From the NCBI GenBank assembly GCA_030142905.1, contig JASJOG010000024.1, positions 2,372,001-2,436,000 of the forward strand: DNA of 64,000 nt. The letters are read 5' to 3'. Positions 34,160 through 49,100 of this stretch are shown piece after piece. The translations under genes were made by a program, and so were the position numbers. The first letter of the stretch is position 1, and the number at the start of each line of letters is the position of its first letter. Source of the DNA: Heliopora coerulea (taxonomy: Eukaryota; Cnidaria; Anthozoa; Scleralcyonacea; Helioporidae). A model generated the notes under the pieces. The model had not been told where the DNA came from and did no database searches. It worked only from the letters and a program-made list of their open reading frames with translations.

Positions 34160-37100
34160 GTAAGTTACAATGTGTTATACCTGTACTAGTAATACTCGAT
34201 CATGCTAATGGTTTAAATGTCTGTTTGTACTGTCACCGTAAGAGAGAATCCAACCTAAATTTAACTCGTGATAATTATTAGAACAAACTAACTGTTCGGT
34301 GGTCCATACATTGTTTACATGTATGTAAACATTAACACTGATTTTTAATTCGTATTCTATGTAAACACTAAAAATCCAGAAATGTAGCACCTGTTGATTA
34401 ACTGCTAGGGTGGTCTGCATTGCTGATTGTGTTGAGAACAAAAGCCAAGGATCCTTGTTTTTATAGCCATGCTTACAAATGATGTGTTTTACTAGTAGGA
34501 TTTGAGTAGGACTTGTTTCCTTATACTGTCTGAATAGGCTTTTTGTAGAATTGATGTTCTTGAAAGCCTAACAGCAAGTCGCAATGAATCTCACGAGAGG
34601 AGCTACGATGCCCAAGTAGTTAGTTTATCTTTATCCAATATACAGTTAGTGGCAAAATATTGTGATTGGTCAATGATGGGTGAGGAGACAGTCATTCACC
34701 AATGTCAGCTCACTTGTGGCAACTATTGACCAGATTATTGGTTTGTTATAATGATCATATTTTGTGATAACAAAGTTTACTAATTATTTTTTTGATTTTT
34801 GTTATGTTTTCTTAACCCATAAACAAATCAAATTATCCTTGGAAAACTTGGTGAAATGAGTGATTCTTACAAAGATTGAAAGTATAGATGCAAATAAGCA
34901 GAATACTGTATTTTATTGATAGGAAAAACCATTCTTCATTAATGAGCAAACTATTATTTGTGGACAGTTATTTGATGTGACAGCTTTTAACTCAATTAAA
35001 AGGAATGGAGAAATACATGTAAACATACTGATTAGTGTAATTGTTTAAAAATTTTACTATTCATCTACCTTTCTGCATACTGTATGTGCCAACAAAAATT
35101 CAAGAATAATTTCATGTAAAATATGTTGATGCTTTGCAGTTGAGTTTAAAAGGATGAATATTACTTGAACAGGTTTACTGAAATACACATGGTGCCCCTC
35201 GAATGCACTTTACCTTTTGCATGAAATGGAAGTTTCTGCCAGAATCAAAGCCATGACATTACATGTAGTCCAGTTTTCCAAGCTGAGCTGTATTGTTAGT
35301 TTTATCAGGGATGTTAAAGGGATGTACAATTACAATTTAATTTATCTGGGGCATTCACATTACCTGTATGTGTCAGTGAATGAAAAGCTAGAAATTTAAA
35401 GTGCAGTAATTTCTATAGGTATGATATACAGCATCATACTCTAAGTCTTTTTAGTCCTAATCCAACCTTTATTATAATTTTACTCTGGCAAATGCCACAT
35501 GATTTGGCATACGAAAGAGAGATGACTGGACCCAGAAAGGTTTAAGACTAACTCAACAACAGCTATTTTCAGTCCAAATCCAATCATTATTGTTTTAAAT
35601 TGGTTAACCACAGACAATTTAAAGAGACATCTCAGACTGAAAGGGTAATTACAAGAGTGAAAGCTCTTTTTAAGGCTGGACTAAGACCCTTTTTGAAAAC
35701 GTTAATGTAACATAAAAACCTTTGGGAAGCAGCTGTGCCCATCACATGGGGAAACTATTATTTTATTGAGCTTGCTGTGGTATTGGTAAATAAATGGTAG
35801 TGAAGTTGAGTTAATTGAGTACATTATGATTAATACTTAGCACATACCAATACATGTATACTCTCTGTTATTTACCAAATGGAAATCTAGAAGAGTTATC
35901 TTTGAGAATATCAAAGAGGGCTTTCAGCAGAGAAAGCCCTCTTTGAGACAGTCCCAATCAAGACCAGTTGCAAAAAATACAGTTACTGGTATGTCAACAT
36001 GAGAGCAGAACAGATGTGACTGGTGAGATGATGGTCACCAATGTCCAAAAATAATCTGCAAGTTGGAATTAACCTCATCTTGATTTTATTGGGAATTGAA
36101 CTCATAATGATTTTGCAGAAATCAAAACATTTTATCAGGTGATTTGGCCTGTCACCGTTAGGGACTCACACAGCAGAGGTGGAAGGGTTTTAAATAGCAT
36201 GCTTTATTAATAAAGTTGGTCTTAAGAAGTCTATCCTGAAATGTTGATCATATTGCTGATGTTGAGAGTAAATACCAATGTTACTTGTCAATACCAGACT
36301 CCTCCTGAACTTATTTGTTAAGTCTAATACATGTACAGGTATACCACAGTCCAGGTAAAATTAGAAATTACATGTAGTTGTATCAACTTAACTGCTGATA
36401 AGTTCATAAAGAGTTGATGGTACTAAGTTCCTCATAATAAACATGCTAATGCTCTTAACAGTGTCAGACCTGAGCTATGGTGTGCCATATAACATACAGT
36501 AATAATTATTAGAAAAGCCTACTAAGTAGAAGTTTAATTGTTGATTATTTAGGGGTATGTGCGACATAACTGGAAGACAAGATGGTTTGTTCTATTTGAT
36601 GATGCTCTTTGTTACTACAAGAAGAAAGAGGTCAGGCTATAGGTTGATTACTGCACATAATAATGTGGCAGAAAATTTGTAATCAGTTGGACACACATTT
36701 TTGACTGGATAGCAAACAATGTTGTAGTTTTGATTTAAGTTGATTACAAGTACTATGAATGTTTAGAACAAATGTAACTCAGCTCAGTCACATAGCCAGG
36801 AATTTGAAATTGGGGTGGGGGAGGGGGCAGAAGGAATATAAGACAAGTGTACTGACAAGACATTCTTAATGTACTGACAGATGTAATTTATGTAAAACCA
36901 ACTGCGATGGCAAAAGTAAAACTGTCAGTGAAATTTGATAAAAGAACGAGCAATTTTTGCCTAACGATTCTGACTGATTATGAATTTGAAAATGTATCAT
37001 TAAACAGTAATGTGACCACATCATGAAAGGTATGACACATAACAACATATTGCCTTTTAGTTCTGCAATCACCGCTACCACTTCCACCATTTTTTACTGA

Positions 37101-40100
37101 GACAGACCAAATCTGTTGGTATCCATGAACCACATAATTTTTGTTAGTAGAAACAGGATTCCTTGCATTGCAACCTATTCATACACTTAAATTTAAAAGT
37201 TGGAACTTATTTATTGGCTTTTCATCATGGTATTACAAACACAAACTAAGTCCTCGATGGACAAGCTCACTGTACCAACAAATGTTATGGATGTACCAAC
37301 GGACTTGGTCTGGTAGAAAAGTGGGGGGCAACTGCTGCTCCTACCCCTCTCCTGGCTATGCTACTGACCCAGCTGTGGGTATTTAATCCATTAAGGGCAT
37401 GCCAAGGGCACACTTTGCCATTTTACTTTGGCTAACACCAGATGATTTTATTTAATATCAAAGAGATGAGCCCTGGCCCTTATTGAGTTTAAGCCTAACT
37501 TGTTTTCTGTTTGTTAAAATTTTGTACCTCAGATTTTGTGATGTGTGTAATAGTACTGTTAAGTTGCACACCCAAAAGTCCCTCCAGACAATACAAATGT
37601 TGCATGCAATTGTAAACTTTGGCACATACAATTATCACTGCTTACAATTCCTGCTTCATATTGGCTCACAAAATTAATGTTTCAAGATATCAGGTTGACT
37701 TCAAAGACTTAATCAAACAAACCACTGAAAGGTTTTGTGCAAGATGACTTGTATAAGTGTTCATGCCTTGTCCCCCCAAATCTGTTCAAAATTATTGATC
37801 CTCCAAAATTTGATGGATCATGATATGATATGGTTATAAGAATTAGCATGATAATAATGATGATGATGACAATGATGATGGTAATGATGATAATACCAGT
37901 AATAGAGCAAAAATCAAAAATAAACTTTATTTCACTAGGGTATAATAATATATGAGTTATTAAAATGAGACAGTATTCCATCCAGTAGTACTTGGGGATG
38001 TTAGAGATGGATCCCAATATCAGTATCTAGTAATCTACCAAGTCTAGTTATCCAGTAGCATTGAATGTCCAGTTAAATTTTGCCGTACAGTATTTTAGCC
38101 AGATAGTTCTGACTAGTATTCTTGGAGGCAGGAAAATCTGCAGAAGAAAGTTCTTAAGTAAGTATTAAAGACTGTTCTGGTATTAAGCCTGTTAAAACTT
38201 GAATATCAACCCATATTTAGGTTTGGTTTCAATTTCAAAAAGTATTAATTACATCAAATTTGCATGAAATACTGTACATGTAGCTTCTATTCATATTTTT
38301 TTGTTCAAATTTCTCTTTGGCCACTTTCTCCACTTTGAAAAGTTGCAACCATCCAGTATCTGGTATTCCCACTGTTGGTGTACTGTCTGGTAGGCCTTTA
38401 AGCATATGACTAACAATAAAGAAAAGAATAACTTATAAAGATGAAGAGCTGCTGTATAGCAGGCTTAATGTGACATACAGCAACACAATGTGACAACACA
38501 ACCCATAGAGCAGTCCAATGAAATTTAGTTTGATTACTTGTCTTCCTAGAGAACACCTTTTGCACTTCACTGTATAGGCATTCTTCACAGCATATTGATA
38601 GAATATCTCTTCAATAACATGTTGACTATTGCATATTTAAGGATACTGTTTGTGTTGGTGAGGTCCCACTTCATGGATGCTCTTTAGTCTCTCCATGTCC
38701 AGATTATACCAAAAAGTCGGTAAGTTACAGTTCCATATGACAGTACTAAGTACAGTACAGTAGCTAATCATGACAATATGTGTACATTATCAAAATACTG
38801 TTGTCTCTGGGTTTTTACATAGGAAGAGCTATAATTGTAAACTCATGAATTTACATGAAGTTACAACTAAAGGTCTTTTACATGTTTTATAGGGTGTGTT
38901 CCGATTGATTACAAACGGAGGAAGAGAATATTTGTTACAAGCTGCTAGTGAAGGTGAACTAGAGCTTTGGTCAGCAACTATTGCTGGAGCTATAAGGGAA
39001 GCAGAATCTAAAGAACGGGTAATATTGTTAAACTTTGAACATAATTTGGAGTTCTGTAGGAACTTATAGTTTATGTTAAAAATAGGTTAGCATTGCATCC
39101 ATTTGTCTCCACGGATCTATGTAGTATAAATTAATATAAAGGCCTCATACGTATACATGTCAAAGTTTTTCTTTTGTCTTACAAATAATATTTGCTTTGA
39201 GGTTAAGTTTGAGCTTTGACGCATCTTGATCATAATAAATCACTTCCATCATGAAATGTGAGTGAACTGATTGATTAACCGGCTCGGCTAAACTTCATAT
39301 TTCACCTTCAGGCGAAGAATTCATTTATAATTCAAGTTGCAATCTAGTTTTGGATCTTTTACTTTTGGTAGTCAGTTAATGACTGATCCATTTATGATTA
39401 AAATAGCAGTTCTGTTTATTGATGATTTAGGTAGTTCGTTAAGGCTTGCGTATCTTACTGTAGTCTGTAATTTTGGATCAAATTTGTGAACTTTCTAAAT
39501 GTTAGGCTAGGATATTATGCATGTGCTTGCATTAAGTAACAAATTGACAGATGATTAACCAATTTTCGTCGAGCTTAAATCCTCATATGATGTTTTCGAG
39601 CTGTAACCATTGAGAGTTCCATCGATTATCAGTTACTGTATCTTGTACACCGGTGTACCAGTTGTCTTGGGTTCAGAAACATTTCCTGGGTACTCGACAT
39701 GACAAACCTTATCTGTGAACACCGTCGCACAATTCTGAATGACAAGTAGAGACCACTTTCTAGAGCTTTCGGCATTGTTTCACGTCAAGAAGAACAGAAA
39801 TGTTGAATCGATTTTAAACGAAAACGTATTTAGTCTTAGAAACCTTGAAAATAGGCCTTTGCACTTTTTTATTGCTCCAGAGTTTTTAGAATTTGAAATT
39901 ATTTCTTTGAAAAGACGGTAGGTCAGGTAGCATCTGTACACCAGAACCATGATCTTTTAAATTTTCTTTTTAGGAGGCGCACATTAGGCGGGTGTAGGGG
40001 TGCCACACTGCAGTATTTATCTCATGGGTCCCTAAAAGTTGTCCTCGAAACCCTAGTCCAACTCAATACAATCGAATGAAACCACTTTAGCAAAAAAATT

Positions 40101-43100
40101 TAAAATGGTTTGGATTGTGGTGTGCTCGACATAACGAAGAAGACTAACAAGAGTTAGATGTATTACTACTCTAGTCTTACTCACTTTGACTATGCAGTAC
40201 ACCTGTCTCTCCAGCACGCAAGGATAACAGATATACCGGGCACGACAAATATTGGGGCCGGCGCAGGCCCGTAGGAGGGAAATTCATTTAAGGCATTGAA
40301 TTTACGACCTGTTCCAAGTGCCGAGACTTATAGTTCGACGTAACAAGGAAGTTCTGGGGGACACGCTTTTTCGAAAATTTTTTTAGAATAGAACACCTGA
40401 ATGGTCAATTGTTGTTATATGTCGGACAAGAAAATCTGTTTTAGCAAATCATTGCTGTCCCTCTACTAGCCCAACCTGTGGCGGGAGAATAGCTCGTCAA
40501 ACTTGACCAATAGATTTTGAAGTTTCGTCAACATTATTTCTCTCTCATATTATGTAGTCAGTAAAAGAGTCAAATAACAGCGAAGACATCGAACAAAACC
40601 TGCAAGAAAAATCTGAATTAAGTGTAAAATTGCCCTTACCAAGCTTTGGGTAAGCTCTCTTTTCAATTCTCTGAAATTTACGCCACGTTGTAATGTAACA
40701 TAAAGAAAACATGCTCGTTGTTACATGCTTGACCATTCAATGTACTTTGTGTACTGCGTGGTTTAGTTTTCTCCGTACAGTATTTTTATTAATCATGCCA
40801 TATTTTGCTTAGCCAATAGCATGAAATGAAAAATAAGTAAAATAGAAAGCACTGTGTTTATTACTTTACCGTAAGGCGCCCTGTGTCTACCATGTCCAAA
40901 TTCATTCCGCAAGGTTCTTAGCAAGGCTATTGATTGAAGCTGAAATTTTTAAATAGAAAATTTCATGAGCAGAGCTGAAAAACTCACCGATTGCACATGC
41001 ACGTTAAGGAGGCTTTCCATTGGTCGCTAACTGCTGCAAACGGTCGTAGAGACAGAGTTTAAGTCTGGCAATTGTTAAACTATGCTAACGAGTAATGTTT
41101 TCTGATGGAAACAATCCAAACGACAAGTTACAACACTTTACCTTCACAGCCGCGGTAGCCCACGCAACTGCAATAACTGTTTGGCGACATTGCGACGGCT
41201 AGAGAAGTAGTGCGAATCAGGCTGAGGCCGCTTAAGGGCTGATCACATGGAGAATTTCAACCCGGTTAACTGCGCTGAGATTTCAGCCAGGTCTCCCAAT
41301 AAAATACTTGGAAAATGGAGTTGGCGATGAGGTGAAGAAAGTTTTAGCCCGGTTGACGGGGCTGAAAAATCCCATGTAATCGCACGAAAAAATTTCATCC
41401 CGGGCTGAAAAGATGATTGACAGGCGTGGGAAAATGAAAATTGCCAAAACAACAAAGGCTACCACCAAATTCCTGCCTGGGTTCACTTCCGATTTCAGTT
41501 TTAGCCCGGGCTGAAATATTTCATGTAATCGGGACTTTTCTTAACCCAGTCTGGCGGGCTGAATTTCAGCCTGGGATGAAATTTTCCCATGTAATCAACC
41601 CCTTAAAGGTAAATGTATGTTAATTGTTTTGATCTAGAACAAAATCGGTACCTAAAATAGCATTCTGAGTGAAATCAATTCAATGTTATAGTTCGTATTT
41701 TGTTTTATTCGCTCTCAAAATGGGTTCTTTCCAGTCAAATGGGATACGAAGTATTCACACTTTTAACCAGAGCAATGAAATAGACATAATAGTGGTAATT
41801 ACCTCTAATTTAGGCGAAGAATTGGGGAAATAAGGCAAAGCGTAGAGGGACCGTTAAATGGGCGTTAAGCTTTAAAGGGATCCACTCCTCCGGGAAGTTA
41901 CTGCTGTCTCAACCTGCTCAGTTTTTGACGTTTTTCCACCAAATCCCTGTAGTGAAAATCTATATCCTTTCCAGGTGCAAAGTACAATTGCGCATTGCAG
42001 GGCAAAACGCCACAGACGACTCTTCAATAAAGTTTCTTGTTTGTTTGCGTTCTTGAGCAGTTTTAAACTAGAGATGAATAAACAGTACTTTCTTTATAAC
42101 TTTTCTGTATGAATATTATAGTGAGCTAGTAGAAGCAATGCAAGATAAAGATGCTGGAATTTCCCTTGGAACTCACCAAGTGCAAGATAACAAATTTTAT
42201 AAACTATGCTTCAGTGGTATGTAATAATTTACATACAGTTTTTAACCGCAGTCGTTGATAAAACTGCTGGGACTAGCAAAAATTAATTTGTTTAACTTAT
42301 CCTCAGCAGTCATTACGCTGAATATTACCACTTATTACCCAAATTCAGTGTGGACCTTCCGGCTGATACTTATTTGTGGAGATATACATATAAGTCCTAG
42401 CCCAGAAACCCGAAGCAATGGAAAATGTTCAAATTGGAAATATACATCTGCTGAATGTTCTAAGCCTGTTAAAAATAATCAGGATGGAATCTTGTGCGTG
42501 GACTGTTCCCGTTGGTTTCATGCTAAATGTGCGGGTATTTCGAGGAGTATGTTTCGTAAGTATTATATACAACACCCTGAAGTTGGGTGGTCGTGTGTCA
42601 ACGGTTCGGTGTGTAATTTTTTCGACTCCTTCTTTGCCGACATTCAAGGAGAAGGAAATTATGGTAATCGCGATTCTTGTACATCATATGTAAATCAGGA
42701 AACAAACAAAATACCTAAGATGTTTGCTGAAGAAAATATATTAAATGCTTCTTTGGACAATGACAATGGACCAGGATTGGAGTTCTTATTTGATGAAAGG
42801 AAACGGCACCCTGATGATCCATTGATCATTCATCTGAATATTAATGGGTTATGAAATAAATTTGAAGAACGGAAGATTCTAAATGATAAACTTAAATCAA
42901 GCGTTATTTTCATCTCATAGACTAAGGTTGACGGATCATACCCAAATACTCAGTTTAGATTAACCGGTTACCATCTGTATTGACGAGATCGTGTGAAAGG
43001 TGGAGGAGAACTTATCGCTTATTTCTCGTCAATGCTACCCTCTAAACAAGTAAATATTCTGAAAGCGTATAAAACGTGTGATGTTTTAGTAGTTGAGACC

Positions 43101-46100
43101 AAACGAGGCAATAATAACATTGTATTTGTAGGGATTTACCGACCACCGAGGTAACATGAAGGAAGTTCTGGTTCAAAGTATATAGAGACTATTGAAAAAG
43201 AGTTAAATGACATTTGCATCTGGGCCTTCATGCAGAAAGAATTTTTGATCGTTCTCGGTGATCTAAATCTTGATAGGTTAAAGCCAGAGCCAAGGGAAGG
43301 GAAAATCTTGAAAGATCTCGAGAATATACATAATCTACGATGAATCATCACCGAACCCACTAAAATAGCTCAAGCATCAGCCAAACTACTTGATGTAATA
43401 CTTACTAACAAACCTCAAATATTTAAGAAAAGTGAGACAGTTGATCCGGAGATAAGTGATCATCGGTTGATTTATAGAATTATGTCAGTTGCAGTTCGCC
43501 GATATAAACCTAAAGTAATTACTTTTTGGAGTAATAAAAATACAAACGTCGATCGTCTTAATGAAGATCTGAAGAATGCGCCATGGCATATAGGAGAAAT
43601 TTTCGATTCAGCTGATGATCACAATAAATACTGGAAAATGTTGTTTGAGAAGGTATTACAAGAACATATTCCTGTAAAAAGAAAGAGGGTTAGGAAAAGG
43701 GATATTCCTTACATGAATTTGGAATGGAAAAAAGCAATAAGAATGACGTCAAAATATGCTCAGATATATTCCAAATATCGTACTCCAGAAAACTGGGATA
43801 TGAAACGAAAATGGAGGAACATTGCAACAAGAGAAAGAAGGAAAGGAATTAAAGCGTATTGGAAAAAGTTATCTGACAATCGTAAACAAAATCGGAAAGA
43901 ATTTTTCCAAGTATTCCGGCCATTCCTGACCAACAAAGATAAAGTGAATGTAAATATAAATATTGATATCAATGGAACAATAGAAACAGATCAGATAAAA
44001 ATAACCGCCCGAAGAATTGGAAAATTATTTCTCGACTATAGCTATGGATGTCGGAAAAAATAAAGTTTCAAGATTGGAAGAATCTGATTTTGAAAAACAT
44101 CCCAGTATACGGAATATAAAACAATCAAACAGTTTTCCAGATTTCAGCTTTAGGCTGTTAGAGGTTTCAGAAGTTCAAAATCAATTGAAGAAATTAAATA
44201 TAAAGAAATCAATTGGATGGGATACTATTTCACCAAGGCTTTTTAGGATGACTGCGGACGGGATTACTCAATCGTTAACGTCACTTTATAATAATTGTAT
44301 AAAGCTAGGTCAATGGCCAGAAGAGTAGAAGATGGAGGAATGGGTTCCGGTATTCAAAAAAGACGATAGGAGTGACAAAAATAATTATAGACCAATTACT
44401 ATATCAATTGTAATTGAATACGTTTTTGAGTTGCTCCTAGCCAAACAAATTACTGAATATTATGAGGCAGAATTATATGACAAAATGACAGCCTACAGGA
44501 GATCTCATAGTTGTGAATATACCCTCCTTAGACAAACAGAAGATTGGAAACGAGCCATAAACTACAATGAATACGTTGCCGTGCTGTCCGCAGACATGAC
44601 TTAAGCGTTTGACTCTCTCTATCCAAATCTTCTGGTACAAAAATTTGAAAGTCATAGTTTTAATGAAATGTCGTTAGACTTGATGCGTACTTTCTTCAGG
44701 AAAAGAAAAAATAATTACACTAAGTAACAGTGGTGTAACTAGCGAATGGAAAGAGATTACGAGAGGATGTCAACAGGGTTCGTCATTTGGTACTTTAATG
44801 TGGAATATGTTCCAGAACAATATACCTTTACAAATGAAGAATTCTCACCTCTACTTATATGCAGATGATCATCAAATCTATGCTATGAGTAGACAGATTA
44901 GGAATGTTGAGAACATTCTAAGGAATGAGATGGAAATCGCATCTAATTGGTATAAGGAAAATTTATTAAAGGCTAACTATCAGAAATATCAGACCATGGC
45001 GATAAAACCAATGAAGATATAGTTTTTCTAAGCATTGATGGCAGCCAGTTAACTAATACGCAAGATCTTAAAATCCTTGGAGTGAATAAAGATGATAAAT
45101 TTAATTTTCATAAACACATCACTACAGTGTGTAGAAAGAGTAGTCAAAAAGTAAACATGCTATTACGATTGCGTAAACTCATTCCGACGTTTCCGAAATT
45201 ACAACTATGTAAGCAGCAATTCTACCGCATCTTTCGTATTGCCACTTGGTGTGGCATTTTTTCCGGACATCAGATAAAAGAAAATTAGAGTGAATTCAGG
45301 AAAGGGCATTAAGAGTAGTATTTAACTCAAATTCACTCACTTACCAGGAACTTCTTCATAAAGCAAATCTACCAAGTTTGTACAATAGGCGGTGGCAAGA
45401 TATAGCGGTGTTGATGCACAAAGTAAAGAATAATTTAAGTCCTTCGCACATAACTGAACTCTTTATCCGACCAAATAAGCGTTATGAGCTGCGAAATGCT
45501 GATTTTACTATACCAAGGTATAATACAGTAAAATATGGCAAACACTTTGTACGATGTTATGGACCATATATATGGTCGAAATTGGATGTAGAAGACAAAG
45601 AAAAACCAGGTCTTGAGTCTTTTAAGAGAAATATTAGAAATAAGGATCTTGAAAACCTGGTAGACAATAATTGTAGAGACTGTTTTTTATGTACTTCCTA
45701 GTATTTTCAAATTTATTTGTAAATAGGAAAATTAATTTTTTTTAAATAATTCATTAATTAGGTAAATTTAGGAAATATTATTTGAACAATTTTTGTTTTA
45801 TCTGTATTTTAAATAGTGTCCCCAATTAGCTTAATATAGCTAAATACATCGACATTTAAATATAGTTTTCAATCAATCAATCAATCAATCAAACAAACAA
45901 TATGGTTCAACTTTGAAATTTACCGTAAGACGAGTAAACGTCTGGTAATGAGTTTAGTGTCAAATAATTATACTTTTACATTCTAATGTATTCACTTCTA
46001 AACATTTCAGAAAAAAAAAAACACCATCAACCATGTATTTCACTATTTTCTGGATCTCCCATCATTCCTTAACATTTCACACGCCAAGCTTCTTTATATT

Positions 46101-49100
46101 TCGTCTGGTTTTCTTGGAGACAAAGTCTTTCCCATGAATTATGAAAGGAAAAAAAAGCTCTCCAAGAACAAAGCTACCGAACAACAAAGTAGACAATGTT
46201 TGGCAGTTTTATAATAGCCTCGCCTTTACCTTCTATTGCAAGCATGTGCTTTTCTAGCTGTTAAAGTTTTTATGGAAGACGTACAAGATTGAAACGTTAC
46301 CAAACACGGAAAAAAACAGTTGTGCCATTAAGGATAGGCTTCTAATAGGGATGTATTTTACATAAAATAATTCAAGACCAAAAATTCGCTGACTATTGAC
46401 CAAATAAGGAAATTTCGTTAGTCTGGAGGTTATGTATATTCTGATATTACTGCTGATTTCAGTTTCTGTTCGATATTGTTCTACTTGTGGATTAATCCAG
46501 CCTACTACTATAAATAGCCTACTGGAAATGCAAACTCTACAGTAGTACCATTCAAAGTGGTTGAATGTTTTAGGTAATCAAGTGATTGACTGGTTATTGT
46601 CATGGTCGTTTGTAACGACGCGTATTGAAGGTATGCAAGTTGGTAACAGTTTGCTGAAACAAGGTCATTTGCAGCCTGTTGGATTAAGAAGTAGAAATTC
46701 TGTGAAACAACGTGGTACAGACTTCGGGAATATATTTTGTGATGCCGACAAGGCACTCTATCGTTTTGTAAGTACAGTCCACATGTAAACATGTAATGGT
46801 GTAGCCGTAAGGTTCTTTGTATAGACCCTTAGCACATATCCCCTAGTTGAAAGAGATATGCTTGTAAACAAAGGAATTTCCATAAATTATTCGATCTGTT
46901 GAAAATCTAAACTTTGAAGATGTCCTCTCGGTTGGCCTTTTTGACGCCACATGCTAAAGGGTGTATTGAGGTAAAATTCTCATCAATGCGCGTATCACTG
47001 ATTCACATTTTTGTTAATTAGCTCAACTTATTTAACCAGTTTTTAATCACCAAGGTTCATACCACTTGACCATTTTTGTGTTTTTCACTATCCCTTAAGA
47101 CATTTAAGAGATAAAAATCAAGCAAATTCATCTTCTTATGTCTTCTCATAATTTACCAGTTGGTTTAGAAAATGTAATTAGAGGTGAGATTAAACTTCAT
47201 TTGCTGTTGTCATCACAAAAACCCGCGGGCTCTATTTCAATGATACAGTTGTTCTTTTTTAAAAAAATAATGGGATTTGTTTTTGCCTGGTCCGAATTCC
47301 TCGTGAAAGATCCTAATAATTAGCGTGTTCGCCCTCAAGAGAAGTAACTCAATCAATAATTTTTATCCTGCTTCAAGTTTTGGTTTGTAATTCCCCTTTC
47401 GCGGCTACTCCCTGGGGGTTCACTAGCTCGACCAAGAAAATCGAAACCTTCCCTGTTTATCGGAGAGGTCTTCCTGCAGTAGTTACATACAATCAGAAGT
47501 AAGATAAATTAAATTAAATTACAATTATAATAACAAAGAGAAACAGACCCATCAGGTTTAAATAAAGTGTACAACGTACAGTGTACTTCATTTTCTGGCG
47601 AGGTATGAACGAGAGAGCCCACCAAAAACGCGAAAAATATAGGGATTGAACTGTAAAATTGGATTATTAGAGTCGCGAAAACTAGCTTTGTAATACAAGC
47701 GATATTCATACGACATTTAATTAAACAGTCCAGCGATATTTACATGATATTGACGCGTGAGAGAAGTTGGTAATGAAGACGAGAACATAAGAAATGCAGA
47801 GAAGGTTAAAAAATAATCACTTAACGCCAAGGAAGAAGAAAGAAACTCAGATTAGAATTAAGAAAAACTTTTCATGATAATCTGACACTGCCGAAACACT
47901 GACTCGAGCGGGATTGAACTCGCACCTTCGGGATACCGGTCCGCCGCTCTACCTGCTGAGCTATTGAGTCCAACGAGTGAACATTTTTCAGTTGACTTTG
48001 GCAGTGTCAGGTTATCATGAAAAGTTTCTCTTCATGTGTATCTCTGAGGATGATTCTGAAATAGAATTGAAACACTGCACATCCTCTCATGGATAGTGTT
48101 GTGTTGTCGCTTGAATATCTCGTGCACTTAAATTGGATCAAACTCGCCTCCAATCCTTGTGGACTCGATAGTTTAACTGGTAGAGCGGCGGACCGGTATC
48201 CCGAAGGTGCGAGTTCAAATCCCGCTTGAGTCAACATTTTTCAGTTGACTTCGGCAGTGTCAGATTATCATGAAAAGTTTCTCTTCATGTGTATCTCTGA
48301 GGAAGATTCTGAATTAGAATTAAGAGATTTTGTAAATTTCGGAATTAAAAGGCATTTTCGAACAAAAAGTCCTACGATGACGTTAGGTTATCTTTTTGTC
48401 GTCTTGTTATTCTACGGCCACTGATGAACTTCTTGTGAGCAATCCATTACTTTATGCTAATCTAGGCTCCTTTCCTACATCTCAGTTTAAAGTGTTTTTT
48501 GATTTTCTCTGTCTCATTGTCTTCTGATCCTTTTTGTTCGTCCTTCTTCCAGACTTGGTCATAAATATCACTTGTGTAGCATAATAAGGAACGATCTCTT
48601 AACACACTTAACTATAAGAATTTGCGATAAAACTTTTTTAGCCTTTTATCACAAATTTTTAGAGTTAACCGTAACATAATATTGTATGAACATATCGCTT
48701 GTGTAATACACATATAATTGGTTCCCTGGTGATGTGGCACGATGCGACGAAACGTTAGATTTAGTAGATCGATATTGCAATGCTTCCATTTCGAATTTTG
48801 AGATGGATTCACCGTCGTTTAGGGTTAAGGTTAGGGCTACAGGTGTAGCGTTGGGGTTAGGGTTAGGGATCGTTTATACTTTGCCTGCCATTTTTTCCCG
48901 GTTCGTCTGCCACTGAAGTCCAGCTTCTCCAGTTTTCTTTAGATCTCGGGAAAATTACCGGATACCCCGTTAATTCATGTCGTGCCATTTAGGAATTAAG
49001 GCATTAGAAAAGCCAGAAGAAATTTGTTACAGATACATAAAACGTAAGATCCTGCTTTTTCCTGCAGTTATTTATGAAAGATGCGATGTTGCCTATTTAC

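Larger units (their letters stand above)
42255..45900 (+). mobile_element. CR1/L2-like LINE with PHD finger, decayed
   Basis: Near full-length non-LTR retrotransposon in PLEK intron 6, same strand. Order: a PHD-like finger (LCVDCSRWFHAKC) in 42255-42854; AP endonuclease pieces (VFVGIYRPPR, VLGDLNLD, SDHRLIYR) at 42840-43480; a connector frame 43467-44063; RT frames 44017-45022 with NNYRPITIS, a degraded catalytic block (RGCQQGSSFG) and YADDHQIY; then 45082-45701 to the stop. At least six in-frame stops and several shifts. It ends in TCAA-type repeats at about 45875-45900, the short-repeat tail usual for L2/CR1 clades. Confidence 0.85.
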
